64,000 nucleotides of DNA from Kordiimonas lipolytica (lineage in GTDB: Bacteria > Pseudomonadota > Alphaproteobacteria > Sphingomonadales > Kordiimonadaceae), in assembly GCF_001550065.1 (NCBI RefSeq), contig NZ_LRUB01000031.1, forward strand, positions 20,965 through 84,964. Reading direction: 5' to 3'. Within the stretch, counting starts at the first letter, position 1. The number at the start of each line of letters is the position of its first letter. A program made the translations under genes and the position numbers. Below, piece after piece: positions 51,236 to 60,749 of the stretch. The notes beneath the pieces were generated by a model. The model was not told where the DNA came from. It did no database searches and saw nothing but the letters and a program-made list of their open reading frames with translations.

Positions 51236-51345
51236 CGAGCCATCACCCTGAGCAAACGCATTCAGTGTGCGCCTATCTAAGGCGAGGTGTGAAGTCATAG
51301 CGTAGTCTTCTTGGCAAGCTTAAAGAGGGCGTCAGCTTGACGCCC

Positions 51346-51756
51346 CTAATCCTCCAGCAATCGGTCGACGATGACACAATCGGGGGTGTCGCCGCCGCTG
51401 CATTCCGCCGCCATGGTTTCAAGGGCGGATTGTAATTTCACGAGGTCGGCAACCTTATTTTTGATCAGCGCCACATGCGCAAGTGCGATGTCTTTTACAT
51501 CATCGCAGGCGTAGGTGCCGTCCACCATTTCCAAGAGGCCTGCCACTTCCTGATTGGTGAAGCCAAGTTCTCGGGACCGGCGGATGAACTTCAGCCGCTT
51601 CAGATGATCAGGCGAATAGCATCGATAGCCAGACGCCGTGCGCGGCGGATCGGGCATCAGGCCGATCTTCTCATAGAAACGGATGGTCTCCAGATTGACC
51701 CCGCTCTCTTTCGCCAGCGTTCCTCTGGTAAATTCACGTTTTTGCGATACGGCCAT
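51346..51756 (-). CDS. merR: MerR: Hg(II)-responsive regulator
   Basis: The 136-residue protein has the HTH (TRGTLAKESGVNLETIRFYEKIG) and the mercury triad C84 (YACDDVKD), C119 and C127 (CSGGDTPDC), the MerR arrangement. It diverges from merT across an operator with a 19-bp spacer. It represses without mercury and activates the mer operon when Hg(II) binds across the dimer. Confidence 0.92.
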   Translation of the reverse strand: MAVSQKREFTRGTLAKESGVNLETIRFYEKIGLMPDPPRTASGYRCYSPDHLKRLKFIRRSRELGFTNQEVAGLLEMVDGTYACDDVKDIALAHVALIKNKVADLVKLQSALETMAAECSGGDTPDCVIVDRLLED

Positions 51757-51763
51757 TTTCCTA

Positions 51764-51794
51764 TTGATCCTGTATTTGCTACAGGGTGTAGCCT
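51764..51794 (+). promoter_or_regulatory. merT promoter/operator (MerR-type)
   Basis: TTGATC (51764-51769) and TAGCCT (51789-51794) are 19 bp apart, and the dyad CCTGTA (51769-51774) / TACAGG (51780-51785) lies in the spacer. MerR (start 51756) diverges from it. Confidence 0.88.
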
Positions 51795-51861
51795 ACAGGA
51801 AATCAAGCCGGTGGCGCAAGCCGCGGCTGTCTGGCGATCAAAACTGTGATGAAGAGTATTT

Positions 51862-52233
51862 ATGAGCGACCTGGAACAAACCAATGGCACAAAGAATTGG
51901 GCGGCCAGCTTTGGCGTCATCGGTGCCATCCTGGCGTCGTCCTGCTGCGTCCTGCCCTTCGTTTTCCTGATGCTGGGCGTCAGCGGCGCCTGGATTGGGA
52001 ACCTGACGGTGCTGGAACCCTACAAGAACTATTTCGTGGCGGTGACGCTGGTCTTCCTCGGTGTCGGCTTCTGGCAGGTTTATGTCAAACCCAGAAAACA
52101 GTGCGCGGAAGGCCACTGCGCTACCCCCAAGTCGGACCGGGTCATCAAAACCGTTCTGTGGGTGTCTACCGGTCTGGTTCTGCTGGCACTAACCGTCGAC
52201 TTCTGGGCCCCCATTCTTGGCAACTATATCTGA
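51862..52233 (+). CDS. merT: MerT: mercuric ion transport protein
   Basis: The 123-residue inner-membrane protein has a cysteine pair in TM1 (ASSCCVLPF) and a cytoplasmic cysteine pair (KQCAEGHC), the route by which MerP-delivered Hg(II) crosses the membrane. It has three to four hydrophobic segments. It is the first gene after the mer promoter, 15 bases before merP. Confidence 0.92.
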   Translation: MSDLEQTNGTKNWAASFGVIGAILASSCCVLPFVFLMLGVSGAWIGNLTVLEPYKNYFVAVTLVFLGVGFWQVYVKPRKQCAEGHCATPKSDRVIKTVLWVSTGLVLLALTVDFWAPILGNYI

Positions 52234-52248
52234 TACGGAGTAAACAAG

Positions 52249-52575
52249 ATGAAACATCTTATGAAAGCAACCCTTGTGGGCCTGGCACTTGGTCTGTCCA
52301 TCCCCGCTGGAGCAAATGCCCATGACATGCAAACGGCAGCGGATCAGGCCACGCAGAAGACAGTTACTTTCACCATTGAGAAAATGACCTGCGCCATGTG
52401 CCCGATCACCGTGCGCAAGGCCATGGAGAAAGTGGCAGGCGTCCTCTCTGTCGAAACCGACTATGACAGCAAAACCGCGACTGTCGTCTTCGATCCGTCG
52501 AAAGCGAACACCGATGCCATTGCTGCCGCGTCCACTAATGCCGGCTATCCCGCAAAAGTGACCCAAGGGTCCTGA
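52249..52575 (+). CDS. merP: MerP: periplasmic mercury-binding protein
   Basis: The 108-residue protein has a signal peptide (LMKATLVGLALGLSIPAGANA) and one HMA domain with the GMTCxxC-type motif in MTCAMCPITV. It captures Hg(II) in the periplasm and passes it to MerT. It ends one base before merA. Confidence 0.92.
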   Translation: MKHLMKATLVGLALGLSIPAGANAHDMQTAADQATQKTVTFTIEKMTCAMCPITVRKAMEKVAGVLSVETDYDSKTATVVFDPSKANTDAIAAASTNAGYPAKVTQGS

Positions 52576-52576
52576 T

Positions 52577-54022
52577 ATGGCATTCGACAAGGCTGCGGAG
52601 GACTGCTGCAGCGGTAAAGGGTCCGGGCAAAAGACACGCCTGATGGTCATTGGCGCCGGGTCGGCGGGTTTCTCAGCCGCTATTACAGCCGCAGAGGCCG
52701 GAGCGGAGGTGACGCTTGTCGGCGCGGGCACAATCGGCGGCACCTGCGTCAATGTAGGCTGTGTACCCTCAAAAACCATGATCCGGGCTGTGGAACCACT
52801 CTATCAAGCCAGCCACGCCAGCCGGTTCGAGGGTATTTCCTCTGCCGCGATGGTGTTGAACTGGCAGGCTGTGGTCGGCCAGAAACAGCAACTGGTGGAT
52901 GACCTTCGGAAAGCCAAATATACCGACGTTCTGCCGTCCCATCCCGGCGTAAGCTATGTGGAAGGCAAGGCAAGGCTGACAGCAGATGGTGTGCTGGTGG
53001 ACCGCACGCTCTACCGGCCTGACAAGATTATCATCGCGACCGGCTCATCGAATGCGGTGCCCCCCATCCCCGGTATCGACAACGTGCCCTATCTGGACAG
53101 CACGTCCGCCCTTGATCTAACGGCGCTACCAAAGTCCACGATTGTGATCGGTGGCGGCGTGATCGGTTGCGAGCTGGGGCAAATGTTCGCGCGCGCAGGT
53201 GTCAAGGTGACTATCTGTTGCCGGAGCCGCCTGGTGCCGGGCATGGAACCGGAGATTAGCGAGCATCTGGCCCGTTATCTGGAAGAGGAAGGCGTTCGCG
53301 TTCTCACCGGGATCGACTATCAGTCTGTCACGGAAGAGGATGGCACCATTAACCTCATCTATGGGCAGAACGGCATCCGTCAGACGGTGACCGCGGAAAC
53401 GCTCCTACTGGCTGCCGGGCGCCGCACCAACACGGAAGGACTGGGACTTGAGGAAGCTGGGGTCGCCCTGAACGATAGGGGCGGGATTGAGGTGGACAGC
53501 ACCATGCAAACCACCAATCCCATGGTCTATGCCGCTGGTGACGTGACCGGCAAGGACATGTTCGTCTATATGGCGGCCTATGGCGCTAAACTCGCGGCCT
53601 TCAATGCAGTCGGCGGCGAGATGCGCGGCTATGACAATGCTGCCATGCCCGTGGTGATCTTTACCGATCCGCAGGTCGCTTCCGTGGGGCTAACGGAGAC
53701 ACAGGCCAGCAGGCAAGGTATCAATGTAAAAACAAGCCTGATTACCCTGGATCATGTACCGCGCTATCTGGCTGCCCGCGATATGCGCGGCTTGATCAAG
53801 CTAGTGGCCGACAAAACGTCTGACCGCTTGATAGGCGCCCATATTCTAGCTCCCGAGGGCGGTGAGCTTATTCAAACCGCCGTGATGGCGATCAAGGCAG
53901 GCATGACCACGAGTGAGCTTGCTCAAACCATCTTCCCCTATCTCACTGGCGTTGAAGGCCTGAAGCTTGCCGCCCAAACCTTCGACAAGGACGTGAGCAC
54001 ATTGTCCTGTTGCGCTGGATAG
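52577..54022 (+). CDS. merA: MerA: mercuric reductase (no N-terminal HMA domain)
   Basis: The 481-residue flavoprotein reduces Hg(II) to Hg(0) with NADPH. It has the FAD GAGSAGFSAA motif, the redox pair in GGTCVNVGCVPSKT, the NAD-binding IGGGVIGCELG, and the C-terminal catalytic pair in TLSCCAG. The N-terminal HMA (NmerA) domain found in many enzymes is absent; the short N-terminus MAFDKAAEDCCSGKG has only a cysteine pair. Length is at the short end of the family. It follows merP in the operon. Confidence 0.93.
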   Translation: MAFDKAAEDCCSGKGSGQKTRLMVIGAGSAGFSAAITAAEAGAEVTLVGAGTIGGTCVNVGCVPSKTMIRAVEPLYQASHASRFEGISSAAMVLNWQAVVGQKQQLVDDLRKAKYTDVLPSHPGVSYVEGKARLTADGVLVDRTLYRPDKIIIATGSSNAVPPIPGIDNVPYLDSTSALDLTALPKSTIVIGGGVIGCELGQMFARAGVKVTICCRSRLVPGMEPEISEHLARYLEEEGVRVLTGIDYQSVTEEDGTINLIYGQNGIRQTVTAETLLLAAGRRTNTEGLGLEEAGVALNDRGGIEVDSTMQTTNPMVYAAGDVTGKDMFVYMAAYGAKLAAFNAVGGEMRGYDNAAMPVVIFTDPQVASVGLTETQASRQGINVKTSLITLDHVPRYLAARDMRGLIKLVADKTSDRLIGAHILAPEGGELIQTAVMAIKAGMTTSELAQTIFPYLTGVEGLKLAAQTFDKDVSTLSCCAG

Positions 54023-54100
54023 GTCAGGACATAACCAAACGAACGGCGAGGAGAAACTACATGTCCACCACAGACCTCAAACTGGAAGAATGCGGCAGGG

Positions 54101-54613
54101 TTGCCAAAGCCCGGCCCGATTGGACGGCTGACTCGCCTCCTGTTCGGCGCCATGTGCCTCTATTATGTGCATGATCTGTGGAGCGTACGTGGGGATCTGA
54201 TGACCGGCGAAGGCACGATTCGACCGCTTTTGTGGAATGGCATCGTCATAGGCCTCGTGCTGATTAGCTATGTGATCAATATCGGCTTTTCTCGCTCGTG
54301 GAAGAAATGGCCCGCTGCCATAAGTGCAGTGATATTGATAGGCTTCGCCCTGACGGGGTATCTGCAATCAGGCCAGCTTGAAACACCAATGCTGGCGCGC
54401 GCCGTTCATGTCTGGGAGCTATACATCTTCAGCCATCTTGGACTGGCCTTTGTAGTTGCCGCCCTGATCGGCACGCCTGGCTGCGAAATGCGCGCATTCC
54501 ATCATCTATTCTCTTTGGTCACAGGAACGCCGACCAAGGAACACTGCTGCCCAATTGGCCCGCTGAAGCCGATTGATAAATGGGAAAATCAACAATCATG
54601 GATGCCCAAATAA
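54101..54613 (+). CDS. Small membrane protein after merA, probable frameshift near 54098
   Basis: The 170-residue frame (from a TTG at 54101 without a Shine-Dalgarno) has several hydrophobic segments (LWNGIVIGLVLISYVINIGF, AAISAVILIGFALTGYL, FSHLGLAFVVAALIGTPGC) and a C-terminal CCPIGP. A good start, ATG 54061 behind GAGGAGAAACTAC, opens a different frame reading MSTTDLKLEECGR, which soon ends. Removing one G of the GGG at 54098-54100 joins the two into MSTTDLKLEECGRLPKPGPI and GRLTRLL. The gene therefore looks like a single-base frameshift, real or from sequencing. It is downstream of merA by 38 bases, so may belong to mercury resistance; function unknown. Confidence 0.6.
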   Translation: MPKPGPIGRLTRLLFGAMCLYYVHDLWSVRGDLMTGEGTIRPLLWNGIVIGLVLISYVINIGFSRSWKKWPAAISAVILIGFALTGYLQSGQLETPMLARAVHVWELYIFSHLGLAFVVAALIGTPGCEMRAFHHLFSLVTGTPTKEHCCPIGPLKPIDKWENQQSWMPK

Positions 54614-54628
54614 GCGTATGGCGTTCAA

Positions 54629-54665
54629 TCCCATCCGTCCGGAATTGGCGGATTGGGACGTTTGA
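54629..54665 (+). terminator. Terminator-like hairpin after the mer block
   Basis: TCCCATCCG (54629-54637) pairs with CGGATTGGGA (54649-54658) with one bulge; a short GTTT follows. Weak T-run. Confidence 0.45.
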
Positions 54666-54987
54666 CAGCATAAATTGAAGGTCTGATTATGGAAGAAATA
54701 GCAGCCTTGTAGGATAGCTGCCTGAATAAGCCTCAAAAGTGAAATACTTCAATTTATCCTCTGCCCGGACATAAGCAATGGTGAGTTCTATTAGAAACCG
54801 GCCTCACTATTTATATCATCAGAAAGTTGCATAATAATAAGTTGCCAAAATCAACCACAGATATATTATATGTGACGTTTTGACCCTGCAATGATCGTAA
54901 TATTATCATTTTTGGCAAAATCTCAGCTGTGTTCACTTAATATATTAATTTCAGAACACGCTTGGCCGACTGCAGAAAGGCCTCTAA
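54666..54987. other. AT-rich intergenic region between mer and jetABCD
   Basis: About 320 bases without an open frame or RNA gene that I can support. The last two thirds are visibly AT-rich compared with the flanks (runs such as ATATATTATATG and TAATATTATCATT). It probably holds the jetA promoter and may mark an insertion junction, but no direct repeat, att site or transposase is seen. Confidence 0.6.
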
Positions 54988-56439
54988 GTGCTTTTTGAGG
55001 TAATCCCAGATCACTTTTTTCGGGTATTTTCAGGCCCTAGACGTCATATCAATGCATACCTGATCAAACGATTATATAATGTCTACTATGGCGATGATGC
55101 AGATCTAGAGGTGCCGCTCGCGTCAGAAGTCAGGGCGTTTCTTATCTCAGAGATTCACACACTTCCGGAACACCTCCAGCAAACCCTGGATAGGGACGGT
55201 GCTCCACCCAGTCCCGAAACCGAGGGGCATGCGTTCTTTCGTAAACTGGTGACGTCCTACAAGTGGCTCAAGATCACAAGAGACCTTGGTAAAAAGTATG
55301 TTCAGTTCACAGCCGTTGCACACTCCATCCTTGATTTTTTTATGGGGCTGCGCTCTGCCTTGTCGGAAGACTTTACCATTGACCTCGCGGGCATTTTATC
55401 GAGCCTTGAGACTACGGTAAACAAGAGCGACCCTCATGCGTGTCTGTCTGCACAGAAACAGTCTCGCGAATTAGTGAAGAAGCTGAAAGCCCTCAGCGCC
55501 TCCCTCATCGATATTGAAGAGCAGTTCTTCACTAACAAGGATCTTAAATCCAACATTCATCTGCTGATGCAGGAATTTTTCGACAATATCCTGATAAAGG
55601 AAATTGCGCCACTTGTTACCCAGAACCACCCAATACGGTATCGAACGCGGATCATCGAGCTCTGCAATGAGCTGAGATCGGACCGTAGCGCTGTGATGTT
55701 GCTTGGGCGTTCCTTGTCAAAGGCAAGTAAGTATGGCGAGATGGAAGCTATTGATGTGATCAATGACTCTTTGAGCTTCATATCCCGTGCCTTTGATATC
55801 GTCCCTGCCCTGATGCGCCAGGTTGACACCAATCGCCGAAAGCTTGAGACCCGAATCGACAATACAACCAAATATATGGAGCTATCAGCACCAACCGATA
55901 CGGAAAAATTGCGCCTGGTGTTGGCAAATATCTCCCGCCACCCTGTCGAGGAAAACGAGTTTGACTTTCGGGGGCGAGCCGGGCTTGTCAGCGAGACAAT
56001 GCAGGAGTTATTCCCGTGGCCGTTCCTGTCTGAAGGATGGTCCCTTATCGACGACGCCTGCCTCACCTTTCCCGCTGCAAGACGACGCATGGTCGTGCCA
56101 AAACGGCAGAGGCGGCAAAAACGGAACAAAGCGGCGGATAGGCGGATCAGGGCTATCAGGCAGTGGGAGTTGTTTCTGGAGGGAGATCCGGAGATCGCCC
56201 GCACTATCATTGAGAAAACCATTTGCAAGGGTGAGCCTTTTCGGAGCGCCGAGTTGAAGGTGGATGGACTGAGCGACTTTATCCTCTTTGATCAGCTCAG
56301 AAATCTTGAAACGGTTTTCGAGGGGGTCCTTAGGGAAGACTATCAGATTGACCGAGAGGAGCTGGGCGAAAACGACTTCGCTATCTTCCGGCACTTTACG
56401 ATCACACCAAGACACAAGGATGGGGGAAAATATGGCTGA
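54988..56439 (+). CDS. jetA: Wadjet JetA-like kleisin-type subunit
   Basis: The 483-residue protein begins at GTG 54988 (AAAGG upstream): MLFEVIPDHFFRVFSGPRRH. It is mainly helical, with KELKALSASLIDIEEQFF-like helices and a basic C-terminal KRQRRQKRNKAADRR segment. In Wadjet, JetA is the kleisin of an SMC-like complex that recognises closed circular plasmid DNA. The N-terminal LFExIPxxFF pattern resembles the DUF5716/type III-like JetA group, but the subtype was not resolved. It overlaps jetB by eight bases and starts the four-gene operon. Confidence 0.82.
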   Translation: MLFEVIPDHFFRVFSGPRRHINAYLIKRLYNVYYGDDADLEVPLASEVRAFLISEIHTLPEHLQQTLDRDGAPPSPETEGHAFFRKLVTSYKWLKITRDLGKKYVQFTAVAHSILDFFMGLRSALSEDFTIDLAGILSSLETTVNKSDPHACLSAQKQSRELVKKLKALSASLIDIEEQFFTNKDLKSNIHLLMQEFFDNILIKEIAPLVTQNHPIRYRTRIIELCNELRSDRSAVMLLGRSLSKASKYGEMEAIDVINDSLSFISRAFDIVPALMRQVDTNRRKLETRIDNTTKYMELSAPTDTEKLRLVLANISRHPVEENEFDFRGRAGLVSETMQELFPWPFLSEGWSLIDDACLTFPAARRRMVVPKRQRRQKRNKAADRRIRAIRQWELFLEGDPEIARTIIEKTICKGEPFRSAELKVDGLSDFILFDQLRNLETVFEGVLREDYQIDREELGENDFAIFRHFTITPRHKDGGKYG

Positions 56440-57136
56440 TGCTATGCTGTTTGAAGAAGCCGAAGAATTGCTGGAAAAGGCAGCGCGCCGCAACTTGAAA
56501 ATCGACGAATCAGACCTTCAGAAAACAGCCCAGCATCTTTTCGAGAAGCAATTTCTGTTGGAAGAAGTCAAGCTTGACCGGGCGAAATACGAGATTGTCG
56601 CTCGATATCCCCAGTATTTCGACATGCTGGCTTACGCCTTCGGGCGCCGACTGATTATCGATCCGGAGAAAGGCCTTGTTGGCCTAGTGCCGATCGACCA
56701 TGCAAGTGAAGCACGCGGCCCCCGACGCCAGCGCATATCTCAGTCAAGAACTCAGATGCTCTTGGCATTACGGATCGCGTTTGCCGATGCTGCAAGTGGT
56801 GGGCATTACCGGCGAGGCATGGTGGCACAGATTCCTATGAAAGATGTGCTCGAGATTCTTGAGACTGGTCTAGGAAAAAAGTTCGAATGGAGCCCACAAG
56901 CCTTTGAGGACCTTCGCTGGGCAAAACAACATCGGATTGTTGTCGGGTCCCTGGACGAGATCAAAGAGGAGGATGCCGTCATTGAGGTGGCCCCCACAAT
57001 CCTACACATCATTGGTGACAACTGGCGACAGCTTGCTGAAAGATACCATGGCAGTTTTGGAGAAGCGGCCATAGAGGCGAAAGAACAGGCTGAGAAAGAA
57101 GCAGCACTTCAGAAACCTGAGCAAGAACAGCATTAG
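56432..57136 (+). CDS. jetB: Wadjet JetB-like (DUF4194-type) subunit
   Basis: The 234-residue product starts at ATG 56432 (AAGGATGGGGGA just upstream), with MADAMLFEEAEELLEKAARRNLKID. It has a winged-helix character (YFDMLAYAFGRRLIIDPEKGLVGLVPID, RRGMVAQIPMKDVLEILETGLG) and an acidic/basic tail (AKEQAEKEAALQKPEQEQ). In the Wadjet complex JetB acts as a KITE-type accessory subunit. jetC starts 16 bases downstream. An earlier frame start at 56288 overlaps jetA and was not used. Confidence 0.8.
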   Translation: MADAMLFEEAEELLEKAARRNLKIDESDLQKTAQHLFEKQFLLEEVKLDRAKYEIVARYPQYFDMLAYAFGRRLIIDPEKGLVGLVPIDHASEARGPRRQRISQSRTQMLLALRIAFADAASGGHYRRGMVAQIPMKDVLEILETGLGKKFEWSPQAFEDLRWAKQHRIVVGSLDEIKEEDAVIEVAPTILHIIGDNWRQLAERYHGSFGEAAIEAKEQAEKEAALQKPEQEQH

Positions 57137-57152
57137 GGCGAGGAATAGCGAG

Positions 57153-60100
57153 ATGGATGACAAACTAAACCTAGAGCCAAAAAAATCTTCCGGATTGCCA
57201 GCTACCCACATATACAACGCGCGGTCTCTTGCTGACCGCCCTAAGGTTTTTGAGCTGGTCCATATCGCCATCGTGAATTGGTACCTGTTGGACAGGGAAG
57301 ACCTGCCTGTCCGCGGTGCGATCGCGATCACAGGCGCCAACGGAGCAGGCAAGTCGTCGATCCAAGATGGCATACTGGCTGTCATTTCCGCACTCGACGA
57401 AAGCAAAATGGACTTCAATGCCCTGGCTCGCGGTGGCGCCAGCAAAGCCCTTGGCGGTCGCTCTGTAAAGGACTACGCCCTTGGGAAGCTGGATGACTAC
57501 GGCTATAGGCGCTCTGATGAGGACGGTACACTCACTCGCTTTTCCCTAGGTTTCAAGCACACCGTTACTCAGGAGGAAGTATCCATCGGGTTTGCGATTT
57601 CTACCGCACCTGGGCAAGACAAATATGATATTGAGGCCCTTTTCATTGTTAAAGGACGCGTTCTCAAGACTGACGACTTCGTAGATGACTTTGACGAGGA
57701 CGAGTATTCACCTGTGTTCTTTCAAGAAACGACCGACAGGCTTCAAACTGAAGGGCTTCAGGTCGAAACCTATAGCAAGCACGAAAAGAGAAAGTTCCTG
57801 AAGCACTACCTGACGGCGCTGCAAGGCCAGAAGTTCAGAATGGATGCTGAGCCCGAGCGGGTCAGGAAAGGCTTTCTGGCGGCGGCGTCCTTGAAGGAGA
57901 TCAAGAACATCTCGGATTTCGCAAGGCGTTATGTCTTTGACCCTGCCTATATCGACGTCGGCGACTTCAGGGAAAGCTATGAACGCTATACCGCGCTCAA
58001 GAATAAGGTTGTGCGGATACAGGACGAGATTGACGTCCTGAGCGGACTGATCGATGTCTGCACCTCCTACGAAACCAAGGGACGGCAGATCGAGGCTTGT
58101 GAATGGTTCAAACGTCGAGCGCTAAACATTGAGGAGTATCTCAGGTTTCGTGAAACCCGTGAGAACATGATCAAGGCTGAGGCTGACTACCGCGAAAGGG
58201 AGGTACTTCTTCAGCACGGGCAAAATGCGCTTGAACAACGCCTCGCCCAGCGAAATGCCATGGAAAAGAGGCTGAACGAGGCTGGCGTCAATGACATGGT
58301 CGAAAAGCTACGGCTTCAGGACGAACAAAAAATTAGAGCCGCAGGGGAATTGAGGGGTGAAATTCAGCGCTTCGACACGGCTATCAAGAGCATTGTGGGG
58401 TTGCAGCAGAATGCCCACTATATCAAAAACCATCGGCCTCTGTTCGAAGCGATTAATGCCGTAGCCAAAACAATTTCTCCCCTGCCCGCCAGTGCAGTTG
58501 AAGCGGATGCCGTTGACCATAGCTTGGAGGGCGTCAGGAGTTTTTCTGCGCTCGAGACAGATATCAAGGCTCAGTTACAGAAGGCTTTTGCTGAAGCAGA
58601 AGCGGCCAAAATGCAACTGAAGGAGTTTGAGGCCCTAAGAAATACCGAAGGGCGCTCCAGTGTAAGAGTTCCGGAGGCAATTTCAACGTTTCAGGAAAGC
58701 CTTCGCAGGGACGGCTTTGATACGAAATTGCTGTTTGAGCTTGTCGATGATGTTGATGAAGAGTGGCAAGACGTGATCGAGGCATATCTAGGACAAGGCA
58801 GGTTTGCAATTGTTCCTCGCCCTGATCAGGCAATTGGAGTCATCAGTGCATATCGCCGCCATCCGAACACTGACCCTTTCCGGGCTGTAAAAGTGCTAAA
58901 CAGCTCTTGGTCGGTCGCCAAGGGGCGGAGCGCAAAGCCTAATAGTATCGCCAGCAAAATTACAGCGACCGATCCGACCATCAGGGCGATCCTGGATGAC
59001 CGTTATGGCGATATCATCTGTGTTGAAGACAGCGAAGACTTTGAACTTCATGCAAGGGTTCTGACCCGAGATTTTACGACACAGAGCGGAGGCATGGTGT
59101 CAAGGATCAGGCCTGCCGATGGTGCCCTGCTATCTTCCAGCACATCGCCACAAATGGCGGCAAGGCTTCAGGAAAGCTTCTATGAAGCGCAGAGCCAGCT
59201 TAAGAAGGCAATGCATGAAGTCACGAGAATTGAAACCGATCATGCTACAGCCAAGCGGTTCATTACAGCCCATGATCGGTGGCAAGAGCGCCGCATTCGT
59301 AAGATTTGCGAAGAAATAGATGACATCGCGAACGAAAGAGCATCAATCCAGAAACAGATTGAAGTCGCGTTTGCAAGTGTCGACGCAGACCTACAGACCG
59401 AGTTTCAGGCACTTGAACAGGAGATTGGTGAGGCACGAAAGGAATTGGAGAGAGACCAAAACCTTTATGAAAAGGCTAAGGAAACATTCAATACTCAGCA
59501 GGGCATTCTCAAGTATTTGCCTGAGCTCAAGAGCTATTGCACCCGTTTGGAGCTGAATAAACGGCCAGCCGCAGCTGACTTTGCCATGACGAGCTTCTCA
59601 GCACTTTTCAAGCGAAATCTGGAGCAGAAGCAAGCTCGCTCTTCCCAAGCCCTTTCGGTTGCCGCGCGGATAAAATCACTGGAGACCGCCCTGGCTGGAA
59701 GCACAACGGTGTGTGATCAGGAAAAGCAAAGGCTAGAGCCTGAGATTGAGGCAGCCGGGGCGAGGATCGTCAAGGACTATGCAAACTATGTCCGCGATTT
59801 CCAACAGGACCCAATACTGGACTTTGAAACTCGCCGGGCAGATATCCATGACCACGTGTCTCGACGCCACGCAAAACTGAAGGATCATGTCCTTCTCGAT
59901 TATGAGGCCAAGCTGGCAGAAGCGCTCGTGCAAGTCGATGAGATGCTGCAGGGGCGGTATTTGACCGAGCTTCATGGCCGAATTCAGGAGATCGATATCC
60001 GGCGGAACAGTATCAATAATAGCCTCCGCAAAAGCCCCTTCCATGGAGAACACTATCGGTTCGTCATGAAATGCAAGGCAGATTACCTTCCTCTCACAAA

Positions 60101-60749
60101 ATTGGCGGACCGGATCGGTGGTGATGGCGCTCAGCTTAGCCTCTCGATGAATCCCGACGATATCAAAGACCTTGAAGAGGATGATGTGGAAGCGCTTGAG
60201 AAACTGAAACTGCTGATCTCCTCTCCAGAGTTCGAGTATGATGAATTTACCGACCCGCTCGCCTTTTATGACTTTGAGCTAGAGATTGGTCGCTACGAGC
60301 AGTCCGAGACGGGTCGAACGGTCTTTAGGAAAAAGACAACCTTTACGCACGGCGTTGGCACCCGCTCCGGAGGAGAGATACAGGCCCCCTACTATGTTGT
60401 ACTGGCATCTGCCATGTCTTCGCTCTATCACGGCAGGAGCATTAACACCCATGACTCGCTCGGAATGGGCCTGGTTTGTCTCGATGAGGTGATGAACAAG
60501 ACCGATAGCCCGAACATGCGGCGGTTCATTGACTTTCTCGTCAGCATTGGCCTTCAGCCCATCATGGCGGCGCCAGGTAAGGAAAGAAGCACCTTCCAAA
60601 GCAGATGTGACACCGTCATCGATATTGTGAAGATTGAAAACAATGCGATGCTTGACATTCTCTATCCAAAGGACCGGCTCCATGCAGAAATCAAGGCATC
60701 AGATCCCAACGAAAGATCACTAGAGGCGTTTGCGCGTGACGACGATTGA
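57153..60749 (+). CDS. jetC: Wadjet JetC: SMC-like ATPase
   Basis: The 1198-residue protein has an N-terminal ATP-binding head with Walker A at residues 61-69 (GANGAGKSS), then long coiled coils (for example residues about 330-410 and 690-810). The C-terminal head has the ABC-signature region RSGGEIQAPYYVVLASAMSSLYHG and a Walker B-like strand LVCLDEVMNKTDSPNMRRF. It is the motor of the Wadjet complex that loops or extrudes DNA. Start 57153 has GAGGAATAGCGAG. It overlaps jetD by 14 bases. Length and domain order are as expected for JetC. Confidence 0.92.
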   Translation: MDDKLNLEPKKSSGLPATHIYNARSLADRPKVFELVHIAIVNWYLLDREDLPVRGAIAITGANGAGKSSIQDGILAVISALDESKMDFNALARGGASKALGGRSVKDYALGKLDDYGYRRSDEDGTLTRFSLGFKHTVTQEEVSIGFAISTAPGQDKYDIEALFIVKGRVLKTDDFVDDFDEDEYSPVFFQETTDRLQTEGLQVETYSKHEKRKFLKHYLTALQGQKFRMDAEPERVRKGFLAAASLKEIKNISDFARRYVFDPAYIDVGDFRESYERYTALKNKVVRIQDEIDVLSGLIDVCTSYETKGRQIEACEWFKRRALNIEEYLRFRETRENMIKAEADYREREVLLQHGQNALEQRLAQRNAMEKRLNEAGVNDMVEKLRLQDEQKIRAAGELRGEIQRFDTAIKSIVGLQQNAHYIKNHRPLFEAINAVAKTISPLPASAVEADAVDHSLEGVRSFSALETDIKAQLQKAFAEAEAAKMQLKEFEALRNTEGRSSVRVPEAISTFQESLRRDGFDTKLLFELVDDVDEEWQDVIEAYLGQGRFAIVPRPDQAIGVISAYRRHPNTDPFRAVKVLNSSWSVAKGRSAKPNSIASKITATDPTIRAILDDRYGDIICVEDSEDFELHARVLTRDFTTQSGGMVSRIRPADGALLSSSTSPQMAARLQESFYEAQSQLKKAMHEVTRIETDHATAKRFITAHDRWQERRIRKICEEIDDIANERASIQKQIEVAFASVDADLQTEFQALEQEIGEARKELERDQNLYEKAKETFNTQQGILKYLPELKSYCTRLELNKRPAAADFAMTSFSALFKRNLEQKQARSSQALSVAARIKSLETALAGSTTVCDQEKQRLEPEIEAAGARIVKDYANYVRDFQQDPILDFETRRADIHDHVSRRHAKLKDHVLLDYEAKLAEALVQVDEMLQGRYLTELHGRIQEIDIRRNSINNSLRKSPFHGEHYRFVMKCKADYLPLTKLADRIGGDGAQLSLSMNPDDIKDLEEDDVEALEKLKLLISSPEFEYDEFTDPLAFYDFELEIGRYEQSETGRTVFRKKTTFTHGVGTRSGGEIQAPYYVVLASAMSSLYHGRSINTHDSLGMGLVCLDEVMNKTDSPNMRRFIDFLVSIGLQPIMAAPGKERSTFQSRCDTVIDIVKIENNAMLDILYPKDRLHAEIKASDPNERSLEAFARDDD

